64,000 nt of DNA. Origin: CAYFZO01 sp965211995. Lineage in GTDB: Bacteria; Pseudomonadota; Gammaproteobacteria; Poriferisulfidales; Oxydemutatoraceae. The stretch covers positions 62,001 through 126,000 of the forward strand of contig OZ243040.1 in assembly GCA_965211995.1 (NCBI GenBank), written 5' to 3'. The position numbers and the translations under genes were made by a program. Under the pieces are notes generated by a model, which was not told the origin of the DNA, searched no databases, and worked only from the letters and a program-made list of their open reading frames with translations. Positions 46,926-56,435 of this stretch are shown here, in pieces (the first letter of the stretch is position 1; every line of letters begins with the position of its first letter).

Positions 46926-49079
46926 ATGGACGTCTCACTGATACTCGATCCCTTGAACAAGGAACAGCGTGCGGCGGTGACTTCGCCGCTCGGTCACGTG
47001 CTGGTGCTGGCCGGCGCCGGCAGCGGCAAGACCAGAGTGCTGACGCACCGCATCGCGTGGCTGTGCGGGGTCGAGCGCTTTTCTCCGTACAGCGTCGTCG
47101 CGGTCACTTTCACCAACAAGGCGGCGCAGGAAATGCGCGCGCGCGTCGAAGCGTTGCTCGGCGTGCCCGCGCAAGGCATGTGGCTCGGCACTTTTCACGG
47201 TCTATGCCATCGCCTGCTGCGGATGCACTGGCGGGAAGCGGGGCTGCAGCAGACTTTTCAGGTGCTCGATGCGGAAGATCAGAGACGCTTGATCAAGCGG
47301 GTCACGGCGGATCTCGAGTTGGACCCGGCCAACTGGCCGGCGAAGGAATCGCAATGGTTCATCAACGGCTGGAAAGAAAAAGGCGTGCGCCCGGACGGCG
47401 TGCAGGCCGAGGATTTTTCAGCGCGGCAATTGCTGCGCGTCTATACCGCGTACGAGGAAAGCCGCCGCCGCGCCGCGCTCGTGGACTTCGCCGATCTGCT
47501 GCTGTGCACGCTCGAACTTTTGCGCGCCGACCACAACCTGCGCGATCACTACCACCGGCGCTTCCGCTATATCCTGGTGGATGAGTTCCAGGACACCAAC
47601 GCGCTGCAATACGCGTGGCTGCGGCTGCTGGCCGGCGCCGAGACGCCGGTGTTCGCGGTCGGCGACGACGATCAGTCGATCTACGGCTGGCGCGGCGCGC
47701 GCGTCGAGAATATCCGCGACTTCAGCCGGCACTTTGCGGATACGACGGTCTATCGGCTCGAGCGGAACTACCGCTCGACCTCGACCATCCTGGCGGCGGC
47801 GAACGCGCTGATCGGGAACAACCAGGGCCGGCTGGGCAAGAACCTCTGGACCGACCGCGGCGACGGCGACCCGGTGCTGCTGTTCGCGGCTGTGAACGAG
47901 CAGGAAGAAGCAAGGTTTGTGGTCGGCAAGATCCGGGCGTGGCTCGAGCAGGGGCGCGCCGGCGCCGAAGCCGCGGTGCTGTACCGTTCGAACGCGCAGT
48001 CGCGCGCGGTCGAGGAGGTGCTGATTACGCACGGCGTTGCTTACCGGGTGTACGGCGGCCTGCGCTTTTTTGAAAGAGCCGTAATCAAGGACGCGCTGGC
48101 TTATCTTCGGATCGCGGTCAATCCCGGCGACGATCAGTCGTACGAGCGCATTATCAACGTGCCGCCGCGCGGCATCGGCGAGCGCACGCTCGAGCAGATC
48201 CGCGCCGCGGCGCGCGCGCACGGCGTCAGTTTGTGGCAGGCGGGACACTCGCTGATCGAAGCGCAGGCGTTGTCGGCGCGTGCCGCGGGCGCGTTGTCGC
48301 GGTTCTACGGGTTGGCGGAAGAAATGCACCGCGGCATCCGCGGATTGGCGCTGCGCGCGGCGGCCGAACACGCCGTCGGCCTGAGCGGGTTGGTCGAGTA
48401 TTACCGGCGGCGCGCCGGCGAGAAAGACCGCTCCAACGTCGAGAACCTCGAAGAGTTCATCACCGCGGCCGAGCAGTTCGAGCGCGGCTGGGCCGCCGCG
48501 GAGGAATTGACGCCGCTCGACGCGTTCCTCGCGCACACGGTGCTCGAAGCCGGCGAGGGGCAGGCGGCGGCGGGCGAGGACTGCGTGCAGTTGATGACGC
48601 TGCATTCGGCGAAAGGCCTCGAGTTCCCGCTGGTGCTGATGATCGGCATGGAGGAAGGCTTGTTTCCTCATTCGATGTCGCTCGAAGAAGCCGGACGGCT
48701 CGAAGAGGAGCGCAGGCTTTGCTACGTCGGCGTTACGCGCGCGCAAGAGCGGTTGGTGATGGCCCACGCCGAGACGCGCCGGCGCTACGGCGGCGAGACG
48801 CGCAACGCGCGGTCGCGTTTCGTCGGCGAGATTCCGGAAAACCTGATCGAAGAAGTGCGCCCGCGCCCGCACCTCAGCGTGGCGTTCACCGCGCGCCGCG
48901 GCGGCCGTTCGCAGGCGGGCGAAGTCGGCGTCGGCAGCAACGTCGAGCACCATAAGTTCGGCAGGGGCATCGTGCTCGATTGCGAAGGGGCCGGGTCGTC
49001 GGCGCGCGTGCAAGTGCGTTTTGAAGACGCCGGAGTCAAGTGGCTGGTGCTCGCGTACGCCAACCTCAAACTGCGGTGA
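46926..49079 (+). CDS. uvrD: DNA helicase II (UvrD/PcrA family)
   Basis: A 717-residue SF1A helicase of mismatch and excision repair. Walker A LAGAGSGKTRVLT (residues 28-40), VVAVTFTNKAAQEM (motif Ia), LVDEFQDTN (motif II), GDDDQSIYGWRGA (motif III), RLERNYRST (motif IV) and LMTLHSAKGLEF (motif V). The Tudor-like C-terminus has FGRGIVL. No strong ribosome site at 46926; the duplicated upstream heads may affect its translation. Confidence 0.95.
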   Translation: MDVSLILDPLNKEQRAAVTSPLGHVLVLAGAGSGKTRVLTHRIAWLCGVERFSPYSVVAVTFTNKAAQEMRARVEALLGVPAQGMWLGTFHGLCHRLLRMHWREAGLQQTFQVLDAEDQRRLIKRVTADLELDPANWPAKESQWFINGWKEKGVRPDGVQAEDFSARQLLRVYTAYEESRRRAALVDFADLLLCTLELLRADHNLRDHYHRRFRYILVDEFQDTNALQYAWLRLLAGAETPVFAVGDDDQSIYGWRGARVENIRDFSRHFADTTVYRLERNYRSTSTILAAANALIGNNQGRLGKNLWTDRGDGDPVLLFAAVNEQEEARFVVGKIRAWLEQGRAGAEAAVLYRSNAQSRAVEEVLITHGVAYRVYGGLRFFERAVIKDALAYLRIAVNPGDDQSYERIINVPPRGIGERTLEQIRAAARAHGVSLWQAGHSLIEAQALSARAAGALSRFYGLAEEMHRGIRGLALRAAAEHAVGLSGLVEYYRRRAGEKDRSNVENLEEFITAAEQFERGWAAAEELTPLDAFLAHTVLEAGEGQAAAGEDCVQLMTLHSAKGLEFPLVLMIGMEEGLFPHSMSLEEAGRLEEERRLCYVGVTRAQERLVMAHAETRRRYGGETRNARSRFVGEIPENLIEEVRPRPHLSVAFTARRGGRSQAGEVGVGSNVEHHKFGRGIVLDCEGAGSSARVQVRFEDAGVKWLVLAYANLKLR

Positions 49080-49105
49080 GGCGCCGCCGCGCTATACTGA
49101 AACGC

Positions 49106-50233
49106 ATGAAACGCAGGGACTTTATCGCGCGCGCGGGTGCGGGCGCGTTGCTCGGAAGCGCGCTCGCCGGCTGCGGCGACGAGCGGCCGCGGCGGGCGGC
49201 CGCGGCCGCCCGGGAGACGCCCGCGCGCGCGCGCCACTGGAAGATGCTCACGACCTGGCCCAGGAATTTTCCGGTGCTCGGCACCGGCGCCGAATATCTG
49301 GCCGCATTGATTACGACGCTTTCGAGCGGGCGGCTTAACGTGAAGGTTTATGCCGCCGGCGAGTTGGTCCCGGCGCTCGAGGGGTTCGACGCGGTCTCGC
49401 AGGGGGTCGCCGAAATGGGGCACGGCGCGGCCTATTACTGGAAAGGCAAGAACCCGGCGTTCCAATTTTTTTCGACGGTGCCGTTCGGCATGAACTGGAG
49501 CGAGATGAACGCGTGGCTTTACGACGGCGGCGGCCTCGCGCTGTGGGAGGAGGCGTACGCGCCTTTCGGCGTCGTGCCGATGCCGGCCGGCAACACCTGT
49601 ATGCAGATGGCGGGCTGGTTCAACCGCGAAATAAACGGCGTCGCCGACTTGCGCGGGCTGAAGATGCGGATCCCGGGCCTCGGCGGAGAAGTACTGCGCC
49701 GCGCCGGCGGCCTGCCGGTGACTTTGCCCGGGGGGGAATTGCTGACCGCGATGCAGACCGGCGCGATAGACGCGACCGAATGGATCAACCCGTACAGCGA
49801 TCTCGCGTTCGGCCTGCACAAGGTCGCGAAGTACTATTACTACCCGGGCTGGCACGAACCGGGTACGGCGCTCGAGTGCATTGTCAGCCGCGCCGCGTTG
49901 GAACGGTTGCCGGATGATTTGCGGCAAATCGTGCGCGTCGCCGCAGCGGCGGTCAATCAGCGGATGGCGGCGGAATATGCGGCGAGGAATTACGACGCCT
50001 TGAAAGAGTTGCGCGGGGTGCATAAAATCGAACCCCGGCGCCTGCCGGACGAAGTGCTGGCGCAGTTGCAAGACCTCGCCGGTTCGGTCGTGCGGGAAGT
50101 CGGCGAGAGCAGCGATTTCGCGCGCAGGGTTTATGCTTCCTACACGGAGTTTCAGCGCAAAGTGTCGGGTTGGCATGCGATTTCCGAAAAGGTTTATTAT
50201 GAAATCCGGGCCGGGTTGGAAAACGGCCGTTAA
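49106..50233 (+). CDS. TRAP transporter substrate-binding protein (DctP/TakP-like), Tat lipoprotein
   Basis: A 375-residue periplasmic binding protein. The signal MKRRDFIARAGAGALLGSA has a twin-arginine motif and is followed by the lipobox LAGC, so a membrane-anchored Tat lipoprotein is likely. WKMLTTWPRNFPVLGTGAEY, FDAVSQGVAEMGHGAAYYW, NREINGVADLRGLKMRIPG and DATEWINPYSDLAFGL are typical of the TakP (2-oxo acid) branch. Ligand not provable. Its permeases dctQ and dctM lie nearby on the opposite strand, convergent. Confidence 0.9.
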   Translation: MKRRDFIARAGAGALLGSALAGCGDERPRRAAAAARETPARARHWKMLTTWPRNFPVLGTGAEYLAALITTLSSGRLNVKVYAAGELVPALEGFDAVSQGVAEMGHGAAYYWKGKNPAFQFFSTVPFGMNWSEMNAWLYDGGGLALWEEAYAPFGVVPMPAGNTCMQMAGWFNREINGVADLRGLKMRIPGLGGEVLRRAGGLPVTLPGGELLTAMQTGAIDATEWINPYSDLAFGLHKVAKYYYYPGWHEPGTALECIVSRAALERLPDDLRQIVRVAAAAVNQRMAAEYAARNYDALKELRGVHKIEPRRLPDEVLAQLQDLAGSVVREVGESSDFARRVYASYTEFQRKVSGWHAISEKVYYEIRAGLENGR

Positions 50234-50247
50234 TTGCGGAGAGTCCG

Positions 50248-50511
50248 ATGTTTACATTATTCAGCGTAGAAGTGGGGACGCTGGCCTTTTTCACGTTCAG
50301 TTTCGCCGCGGGCGTGTTCATTGTGTTGCAGGCGGTGTTCTGGTCCGCCAAGGACACCGTGACGTACCGCACCGTGAAGGGGGCCGTCGGGGTGGCGTAC
50401 GCCGTGATCACGATCCTCGCTTTTCTGCAACTCCTCGCTTTTCTGCAACTCGAAGGGGTGAAGTCGCCCTACATTGATACCGGCGTGATCGAAGCCGGCA
50501 AAACACAGTAA
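50248..50511 (+). CDS. Small membrane protein next to the TRAP genes
   Basis: An 87-residue protein with two hydrophobic segments (about 9-32 and 45-67), starting 14 nt after the dctP stop. An 18-bp perfect tandem repeat (50416-50433 and 50434-50451) doubles LAFLQL within the second helix. Function unknown. Confidence 0.6.
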   Translation: MFTLFSVEVGTLAFFTFSFAAGVFIVLQAVFWSAKDTVTYRTVKGAVGVAYAVITILAFLQLLAFLQLEGVKSPYIDTGVIEAGKTQ

Positions 50512-50552
50512 CGGCGCCCCGGCCGCGCCGGGCCGGGTTCGGAACGGGGCGT

Positions 50553-51908
50553 TCAGAACAATTGGGCCGGCAGCCAGGTCGCGAGTTGCGGCCACAGCAC
50601 GAGCAGGCCCAGCATCACGAGCTGCAGCAGGATGAACGGTGCCGCGCCGAGATAGATCTGTTGCGTGCGCACCGTCGCGGGCGCGACCCCGCGCAGGTAG
50701 AACAGCGAAAAGCCGAACGGCGGCGTCAGAAAAGACGTTTGCAGGTTGATCGCGATCATGACGCCCAGCCACACCGGGTCGAGGCCCATCGCCAGCAGCG
50801 CGGGGGCCGTGATCGGCACCACCATCAGCGTGATTTCGATGAAGTCGAGCACGAACCCGAGCAAGAATATCAGCAGCATCACCGCGAGCATCGCCCCGGC
50901 CGCGCCGCCCGGCAGATCGTCGAGGAGCCGCTGCACGATTTCGTCGCCGCCGAAACCGCGAAACACCAAAGAGAAGAAAGACGCGCCGATCAGGATCATG
51001 AACACCATGCAGGTCATGCGCGCCGAGGTTTGGACGACGTCCCTGAGCCGGTGCAGGGACATCCGCCGTTGCAGCGCGACCAGGGTGAGGACGCCGACCG
51101 CGCCGACCGCCGCCGCTTCGGTCGGGGTTGCAACCCCGGCGAGGATCGAGCCGAGCACCGCGGCGAGCAAAAACAGCGGCGCGAACAGCGCTTGCAACAG
51201 CTGCGTGAAGCCGGGCGGCGGCGCGCTCGCGGCGCGCGCGGGCAGGCAGCGCGGTTTGAAGCGGGCGAGAACCATCAGGTAGATCAGGTACAGGGCGACC
51301 AACGTCAGACCGGGTAGCAGCGCGCCGGCGAAAAGGTCGGCGACCGACACCGAGCGCGGTGAAAACACGCCTTGATCGAGTTGCGCTTTCAAGTACGCCG
51401 ATGACATCACGTCGCCGAGCAGGATCAGCACGATCGAAGGCGGGATGATCTGCCCGAGCGTCCCCGCAGCGCAGATCACGCCGCACGCGACTTTGGGGTC
51501 GTAGCCGCGCTTGAGCATGACCGGCAGCGACATCAGCCCCAGGGTCACGACCGTAGCGCCGACGATGCCGGTGCTTGCGGCGAGTAGCGTGCCGACCAGC
51601 ACCACCGCGACGCCGAGGCCTGCGCGCAGGCGCGAGAACAGGTCGCCGAGGGCCAGCAGCAGGTTCTCGGCGATGCGGCTGCGCTGCATCGCAACGCCCA
51701 TGAATATGAACAGCGGCACCGCGATCAAGGTGCCGTTGATCATGATCCCGTAAAGACGGCTGCTCAGGGCTTGCAGCAGGCCGGCGTCGAACGTGCCGGT
51801 GATGATCCCCGCGAACGCGAACAGCAAAGAGACGCCGGCGAGCGTGAAAGCGACCGGGTAACCCAGCAGCACCAGCAGCACGACGCCGGCAAACAGCGCA
51901 AGCGCCAC
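50553..51908 (-). CDS. dctM: TRAP transporter large permease (DctM)
   Basis: A 451-residue membrane protein with about twelve helices. Blocks include VPLFIFMGVAMQRSRIAENLL, ASTGIVGATVVTLGLMSLP, IIPPSIVLILLGDV, GVATPTEAAAVGAVG and FLTPPFGFSLFYLRG. GTG start. Import is driven by a sodium gradient in known TRAP systems. Downstream of dctQ, separated by a 154-nt duplicated segment. Confidence 0.95.
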   Translation of the reverse strand: MALALFAGVVLLVLLGYPVAFTLAGVSLLFAFAGIITGTFDAGLLQALSSRLYGIMINGTLIAVPLFIFMGVAMQRSRIAENLLLALGDLFSRLRAGLGVAVVLVGTLLAASTGIVGATVVTLGLMSLPVMLKRGYDPKVACGVICAAGTLGQIIPPSIVLILLGDVMSSAYLKAQLDQGVFSPRSVSVADLFAGALLPGLTLVALYLIYLMVLARFKPRCLPARAASAPPPGFTQLLQALFAPLFLLAAVLGSILAGVATPTEAAAVGAVGVLTLVALQRRMSLHRLRDVVQTSARMTCMVFMILIGASFFSLVFRGFGGDEIVQRLLDDLPGGAAGAMLAVMLLIFLLGFVLDFIEITLMVVPITAPALLAMGLDPVWLGVMIAINLQTSFLTPPFGFSLFYLRGVAPATVRTQQIYLGAAPFILLQLVMLGLLVLWPQLATWLPAQLF

Positions 51909-52113
51909 GTCAAGCGTCCCCGCCGCCCCTGAGCACGGCGTTGAGCACGGCGAGGTCGCGGATCACGCCGGCTGCGCCCCGGGCCGGGCGCGCCGGCGCC
52001 GGGAGCGGCGCTTCAGCACGAACACCGGCGGCGGCTTATCGGCAAACAGCGCCGGTGCCACATCAAGCGTCCCCGCCGCCCCTGAGCACGGCGAGGTCGC
52101 GGATCATATCGGC
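51906..52113 (-). repeat. Duplicated dctQ-dctM junction
   Basis: About 55 nt around the dctQ stop (from 52059) recur 153 nt away around the dctM start (from 51906): CAAGCGTCCCCGCCGCCCCT and GAGGTCGCGGATCA occur in both. The copy next to dctM has an extra 12-bp GAGCACGGCGTT repeat. The intervening DNA is a decayed head/tail copy with no useful frame. Because 153 is a multiple of 3, a vestigial GTG at 52061 mimics the dctM start but soon meets TGA. Confidence 0.8.
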
Positions 52114-52578
52114 CACGCCCTGGATCAGCAGCGCCGCCGCCATCGCCGGGATCAGTGTTTTCAGCACGAACACCAGCGGCAGGCCGCCGGCTTCGGGCGA
52201 GCCTTCGAGCAAAAGCCACGACTGTGCGACGTAGCTCCAACTTGTGATCAAGAGGGTCAGACACGTCGGCGCCAGCAACAGCGCGCCGCCGGCGAGGTCA
52301 ACCAGCGCGCGTTGCCGGCGCGACATCCGGGCGTAGAAAACGTCCACCCGCACGTGCTCGTTTTCGCGCAGCGTGTAGCCCATGCACAGCATCAGGATGA
52401 ACGCGTGCAGATAAACGACGCTTTCCTGCAAGGCGATGCGGCCGAAATCAAAGCCGTAGCGCAGCACGACGATACCGAAAGTCAGCGCCGCCAGAGGCAG
52501 CAGCAGCCACGGCAATACGCGGCCGCTCCAGGCGGCGACCGCCGCGAGGCCGCGTGCGATGCCGCGCGGGTTCAGCAC
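52063..52578 (-). CDS. dctQ: TRAP transporter small permease (DctQ)
   Basis: A 171-residue, four-helix protein. LRYGFDFGRIALQESVVYLHAF is the DctQ pattern (helix followed by QE), then YTLRENEHVRVDVFYARMSRRQR. The GTG at 52578 overlaps the thrB stop, so start is taken there instead of the long frame through thrB. Confidence 0.9.
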   Translation of the reverse strand: MLNPRGIARGLAAVAAWSGRVLPWLLLPLAALTFGIVVLRYGFDFGRIALQESVVYLHAFILMLCMGYTLRENEHVRVDVFYARMSRRQRALVDLAGGALLLAPTCLTLLITSWSYVAQSWLLLEGSPEAGGLPLVFVLKTLIPAMAAALLIQGVADMIRDLAVLRGGGDA

Positions 52579-53522
52579 AGTTGCGGGGCCTCGCGCCTGC
52601 GGTGCAGCAGAATGTTCTTGAAAACGCCGGCGTCTTTGGTGTGCGTGATCTGTCCGACTCGCGGGAAATGCGTAGCGTGCAGGCGCGACAACCAGAACCT
52701 CAGCGCGGCGCGGCGCAGGACCCGCGGCCACGCGTCGTTTTCGGCGGCCGAAAACGGGCGGCGGGCGGCATAGGCGCCGGTCAGGGCGAAGTAGTTGTCC
52801 CGGTCGAGCGCGCCGTCCGCGCGCGAGCACCAGTCGTTGACGGCGACCGCGAGATCGTAGATCAGATCGCCGTCGCAGGCGTAATAGAAATCAATCACGC
52901 CCGACAGGCGGTCGCCGTCGAACAAGACGTTGTCGCGGAACAGGTCGGCGTGGATCGTGCCGCGGGGCAACTCGCGCGAGGCCGGGGCGCGGTGGTAGTC
53001 CATTTCGTCTTGCAGCAGTTCGGCGTCGCCGGCGGCGAGTTGCGGCAGGACTTTTGCGGCGCACTCCCCGCGCCACCGGCGGCCGCGCTTGTCGGGGTGC
53101 CCGTGCGTGAAACTTTCGGCCGCCCGATGCAGCGCGGCAAGCACCGCCCCGACCTGCGTGCAGTGGGCGGGGTCCGGAGCATCAACGCTGCTGCCGTCGA
53201 GCCGTGTCACCAGCGCCGCCGATTTGCCGCACAGCGTTTGCAGGCGGCGCCCGCCGTCGTCCGCCACCGGGCGGGGGCACGGCAGGCCCGCAGCGGCGAG
53301 GTGCGCCATCAGTTCGAGAAAATAAGGCAGGTCGGCCGGGTTCTGCCATTCAAAGATCGTCAGCACGTAGCGCCCGTTTCCGGAATCGGCGTCGGTTTCG
53401 ACGAAGTAATTGGTGTTTTCAACGCCTGCGTCAATGCCGCGGTAGCCGACCAGCGCCCCTACGCCGTAGCCGCGCAGCAGGTTTTCAAGTTCGGGTTGAC
53501 TGACGACGGTGTAAACGGACAT
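52572..53522 (-). CDS. thrB: Homoserine kinase (ThrB2-type, phosphotransferase fold)
   Basis: A 316-residue APH-fold kinase phosphorylating homoserine in threonine synthesis. YFVETDADSGNGRYVLTIFE, catalytic GTIHADLFRDNVLF and metal-binding GVIDFYYACDGDLIYDLAV. This is the homoserine kinase form used by many proteobacteria in place of the GHMP type. Divergent from polA; overlaps dctQ. Confidence 0.94.
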   Translation of the reverse strand: MSVYTVVSQPELENLLRGYGVGALVGYRGIDAGVENTNYFVETDADSGNGRYVLTIFEWQNPADLPYFLELMAHLAAAGLPCPRPVADDGGRRLQTLCGKSAALVTRLDGSSVDAPDPAHCTQVGAVLAALHRAAESFTHGHPDKRGRRWRGECAAKVLPQLAAGDAELLQDEMDYHRAPASRELPRGTIHADLFRDNVLFDGDRLSGVIDFYYACDGDLIYDLAVAVNDWCSRADGALDRDNYFALTGAYAARRPFSAAENDAWPRVLRRAALRFWLSRLHATHFPRVGQITHTKDAGVFKNILLHRRREAPQLC

Positions 53523-53612
53523 CGCGGGCGGGCGCCGACAAATCGGGAGCAGCGCATACTACCAGAACCGCCGCCGGACTATAATTCCCACAGTTGTCAG
53601 CAATGCGCAATC

Positions 53613-56336
53613 ATGGCCGCCCGAAAAAAGATCATTTTGGTTGACGGGTCTTCGTATCTGTACCGCGCTTTCCACGCGTTGCCGCAGTTGACCGGGCCGC
53701 GGGGGCAGCCGACCGGCGTGCTCTACGGGGTGATGAATATGCTCAAGCGGCTGCTCGCGGAGCGGCGGCCGGACTACTTCGTCGTCGTGTTTGACCCTAA
53801 GGGCAAGACCTTTCGCCACGAACTCTACCCGCAATACAAGGCGAACCGGCCGCCGATGCCCGCAGACCTGAGCCGGCAGGTGCCCGCGCTGTTTGAATTG
53901 GTCGAGGCGTCGGGGTATTCGTTGATGCAGGTCGCGGGGGTCGAGGCCGACGACGTAATCGGCACGCTTGCGCGCAAGGCGAGCGGCGAGCGGCTGGAAG
54001 TCCTGATATCGACCGGGGACAAGGACCTCGCGCAACTCGTGTGCGAACAAGTAACGCTGCTCAATACGATGAAGAACGAGCAGTTGGACGCTGAGGGCGT
54101 CGCGAAGAAAATGGGGGTCACGCCGGCGCAGGTGGTGGACTACCTCGCGCTGACGGGCGACAAGTCCGACAATATTCCGGGGGTTCCCGGCGTCGGGCCC
54201 AAAACCGCGGTCAAGTGGCTGGCGCAGTACCCGACTTTGGAAGCCGTGATCGCGCACGCCGCGCAGATCGAAGGCAAGGTCGGGGAGAACCTCAGGCAGG
54301 CGTTCGACGTGCTGGCGTTGTCGCGCGAACTCGCGACGATCAAATGCGATCTGGATCTCGCGGTTGCATTCGGCGAGTTCAAATTGAAAGCGCCCGACGT
54401 TGATAGATTGCGTGGCTTGTACGCGCAATTCGGGTTTAAGAAATGGCTCGAGGAATTGGGCGGCGGAGCAAACGGGATTGCGCCGCCGCGCGCGCAGGAG
54501 GCCCCGGGCGGCGCTGCCGCGCGGGATCACTCGCGGGCGGATTATCAGTTGGTGATGAACAAAAAGGATTTCAAGCGGTGGCTGAAAAAGCTCAAAGACG
54601 CCGGCGGGTTTGCGTTTGACGTCGAGACCGACAACCTGAACTACATGCGGGCGCGGGCCGTCGGTGTGTCGTTCGCGACCCGCGCGGGAGAGGCGGCCTA
54701 TGTGCCGTTCGGCCACGACTACGAGGGTGCGCCGGCGCAACTGTCGCAAGACGAGGTGCTCGGCGCGCTCAAACCGCTGCTCGAAGATCCGGCGGTTGAC
54801 AAGACCGGCCACCATCTCAAATACGACCGCAACGTGCTTGCCAATCACGGCATCCGCCTGCGCGGGATCCGTTACGACTCGATGCTCGAGTCTTACGTGT
54901 ACAACTCAGTCGCGAGCCGCCATGACCTCGGCAGCCTCGCGGGAAAATACCTGGGGCTTGCGACGACGCGTTACGAGGACGTCGCCGGCAAGGGCGTCAA
55001 GCAGAAGCCGTTCAACCGGGTCGCGGTCGAACCCGCGTACCGCTACGCCGCCGCGGACGCCGACCTCAGTCTGCGCCTGCACGAGTATTTTTGGCCGAAA
55101 CTTGAACGCGACAAGACGCAGAGAAAATTGTACGAGGAGATCGAAATCCCGCTGGTGCCGGTGCTGTCCGATATCGAGCGTTGCGGCGTCCTGGTGGACG
55201 TCTCGCTGCTCGCGGTGCAAAGCGCCGCGCTGAAAAAACGCATCGTCGAACTGCGGGAGCAGGCGCACGCGGCGGCGGGACGCGATTTCAATCTCGATTC
55301 GCCGGTGCAGATCCGTGACATTCTGTTTGCAGACCGCGGCCTGCCGGTGTTGAAGAAAACGCCGAAAGGGCAGCCGTCAACCGCCGAGGACGTGCTGCAC
55401 GAGTTGGCCCAGGGCTTTGAATTGCCGCGCTTGATCCTCGATTACCGGATGCTCAGCAAATTGAAGTCAACTTATACCGACAAATTGCCGCAGATGGCGG
55501 ACCCGGATTCCGGGCGCGTGCACACTTCCTATCATCAGGCGGTCACCGCGACCGGCAGATTGTCGTCGTCCGATCCCAATCTTCAAAATATTCCCGTGCG
55601 TACGCCCGAGGGGCGGCTGATCCGCCGCGCGTTCACAGTGCCTCCGGGCTGCCGCCTGCTCGCGGCCGATTATTCTCAGATCGAACTCAGGATCATGGCG
55701 CATTTGTCGGGAGACAAGCGCTTGTGCCGGGCGTTTGAGGCGCAGGAAGACGTTCACGCCGCGACCGCCGCCGAGATTTTTGCGGTGCCTGCGGAGGCGG
55801 TGACCGAGGCTCAGCGGCGCTCCGCAAAGGCAATCAACTTCGGCTTGATCTACGGCATGAGCGCGTTTGGCCTGGCCAAGCAACTGGGGCTGGATTTCAC
55901 CTCGGCGAAGCAATATATGTCGGTTTACTTCAAGCGCTACCCCGGCGTGCGGGTTTACATGGACCAAGCCAGGGAGAAAGCGAAGGCGCTGGGTTACGTC
56001 GAGACCTTGTTCGGAAGGCGCCTGTATCTGCCCGAGATCCGCTCGCCCGCCGCGCACCGCCGCCAATACGCCGAACGCACCGCGATCAACGCCCCGATGC
56101 AGGGCTCGGCCGCCGATATCATGAAGCGGGCGATGGCGGCTTTACACGAGCGTCTGCGGGGGACCGGTGCCCGCATCGTCATGCAGGTTCACGACGAACT
56201 GCTGATCGAGGTCGCTGAAAAAGACGTTAACCGGGCCGCGGACGAGTGTCGCGCGTGCATGGGCGCCGCGGCGCGGCTTAAAGTGCCTTTGCCGGTCGTT
56301 GTGGGTGAAGGGAACAACTGGGATGAGGCGCATTAG
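53613..56336 (+). CDS. polA: DNA polymerase I
   Basis: A 907-residue protein with all three domains: 5'-3' exonuclease (LVDGSSYLYRAFHA; GVEADDVIG), 3'-5' exonuclease (FDVETDNLNY, keeping the D-x-E metal pair near residue 335) and polymerase (AADYSQIELRIMAH, SAKAINFGLIYGMS, MQVHDELLIEV). Proofreading residues are intact. ATG at 53613 is chosen; the open frame continues upstream through thrB antisense. Confidence 0.97.
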   Translation: MAARKKIILVDGSSYLYRAFHALPQLTGPRGQPTGVLYGVMNMLKRLLAERRPDYFVVVFDPKGKTFRHELYPQYKANRPPMPADLSRQVPALFELVEASGYSLMQVAGVEADDVIGTLARKASGERLEVLISTGDKDLAQLVCEQVTLLNTMKNEQLDAEGVAKKMGVTPAQVVDYLALTGDKSDNIPGVPGVGPKTAVKWLAQYPTLEAVIAHAAQIEGKVGENLRQAFDVLALSRELATIKCDLDLAVAFGEFKLKAPDVDRLRGLYAQFGFKKWLEELGGGANGIAPPRAQEAPGGAAARDHSRADYQLVMNKKDFKRWLKKLKDAGGFAFDVETDNLNYMRARAVGVSFATRAGEAAYVPFGHDYEGAPAQLSQDEVLGALKPLLEDPAVDKTGHHLKYDRNVLANHGIRLRGIRYDSMLESYVYNSVASRHDLGSLAGKYLGLATTRYEDVAGKGVKQKPFNRVAVEPAYRYAAADADLSLRLHEYFWPKLERDKTQRKLYEEIEIPLVPVLSDIERCGVLVDVSLLAVQSAALKKRIVELREQAHAAAGRDFNLDSPVQIRDILFADRGLPVLKKTPKGQPSTAEDVLHELAQGFELPRLILDYRMLSKLKSTYTDKLPQMADPDSGRVHTSYHQAVTATGRLSSSDPNLQNIPVRTPEGRLIRRAFTVPPGCRLLAADYSQIELRIMAHLSGDKRLCRAFEAQEDVHAATAAEIFAVPAEAVTEAQRRSAKAINFGLIYGMSAFGLAKQLGLDFTSAKQYMSVYFKRYPGVRVYMDQAREKAKALGYVETLFGRRLYLPEIRSPAAHRRQYAERTAINAPMQGSAADIMKRAMAALHERLRGTGARIVMQVHDELLIEVAEKDVNRAADECRACMGAAARLKVPLPVVVGEGNNWDEAH

Positions 56337-56435
56337 GCAACGTTCCGGCACCGCCGCGCCCCAATCGAAGCAAGGGTTTGATGGCGCGCAATCTGCTAAA
56401 CTTGCTTAAGTTTTGTCAGTACTGGTTTTCCGGCA

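Noticed and set aside
52554..53612. Upstream extension of the polA frame
   Set aside because: The extension is antisense to thrB and lacks similarity; the conserved PolA N-terminus starts at 53613.
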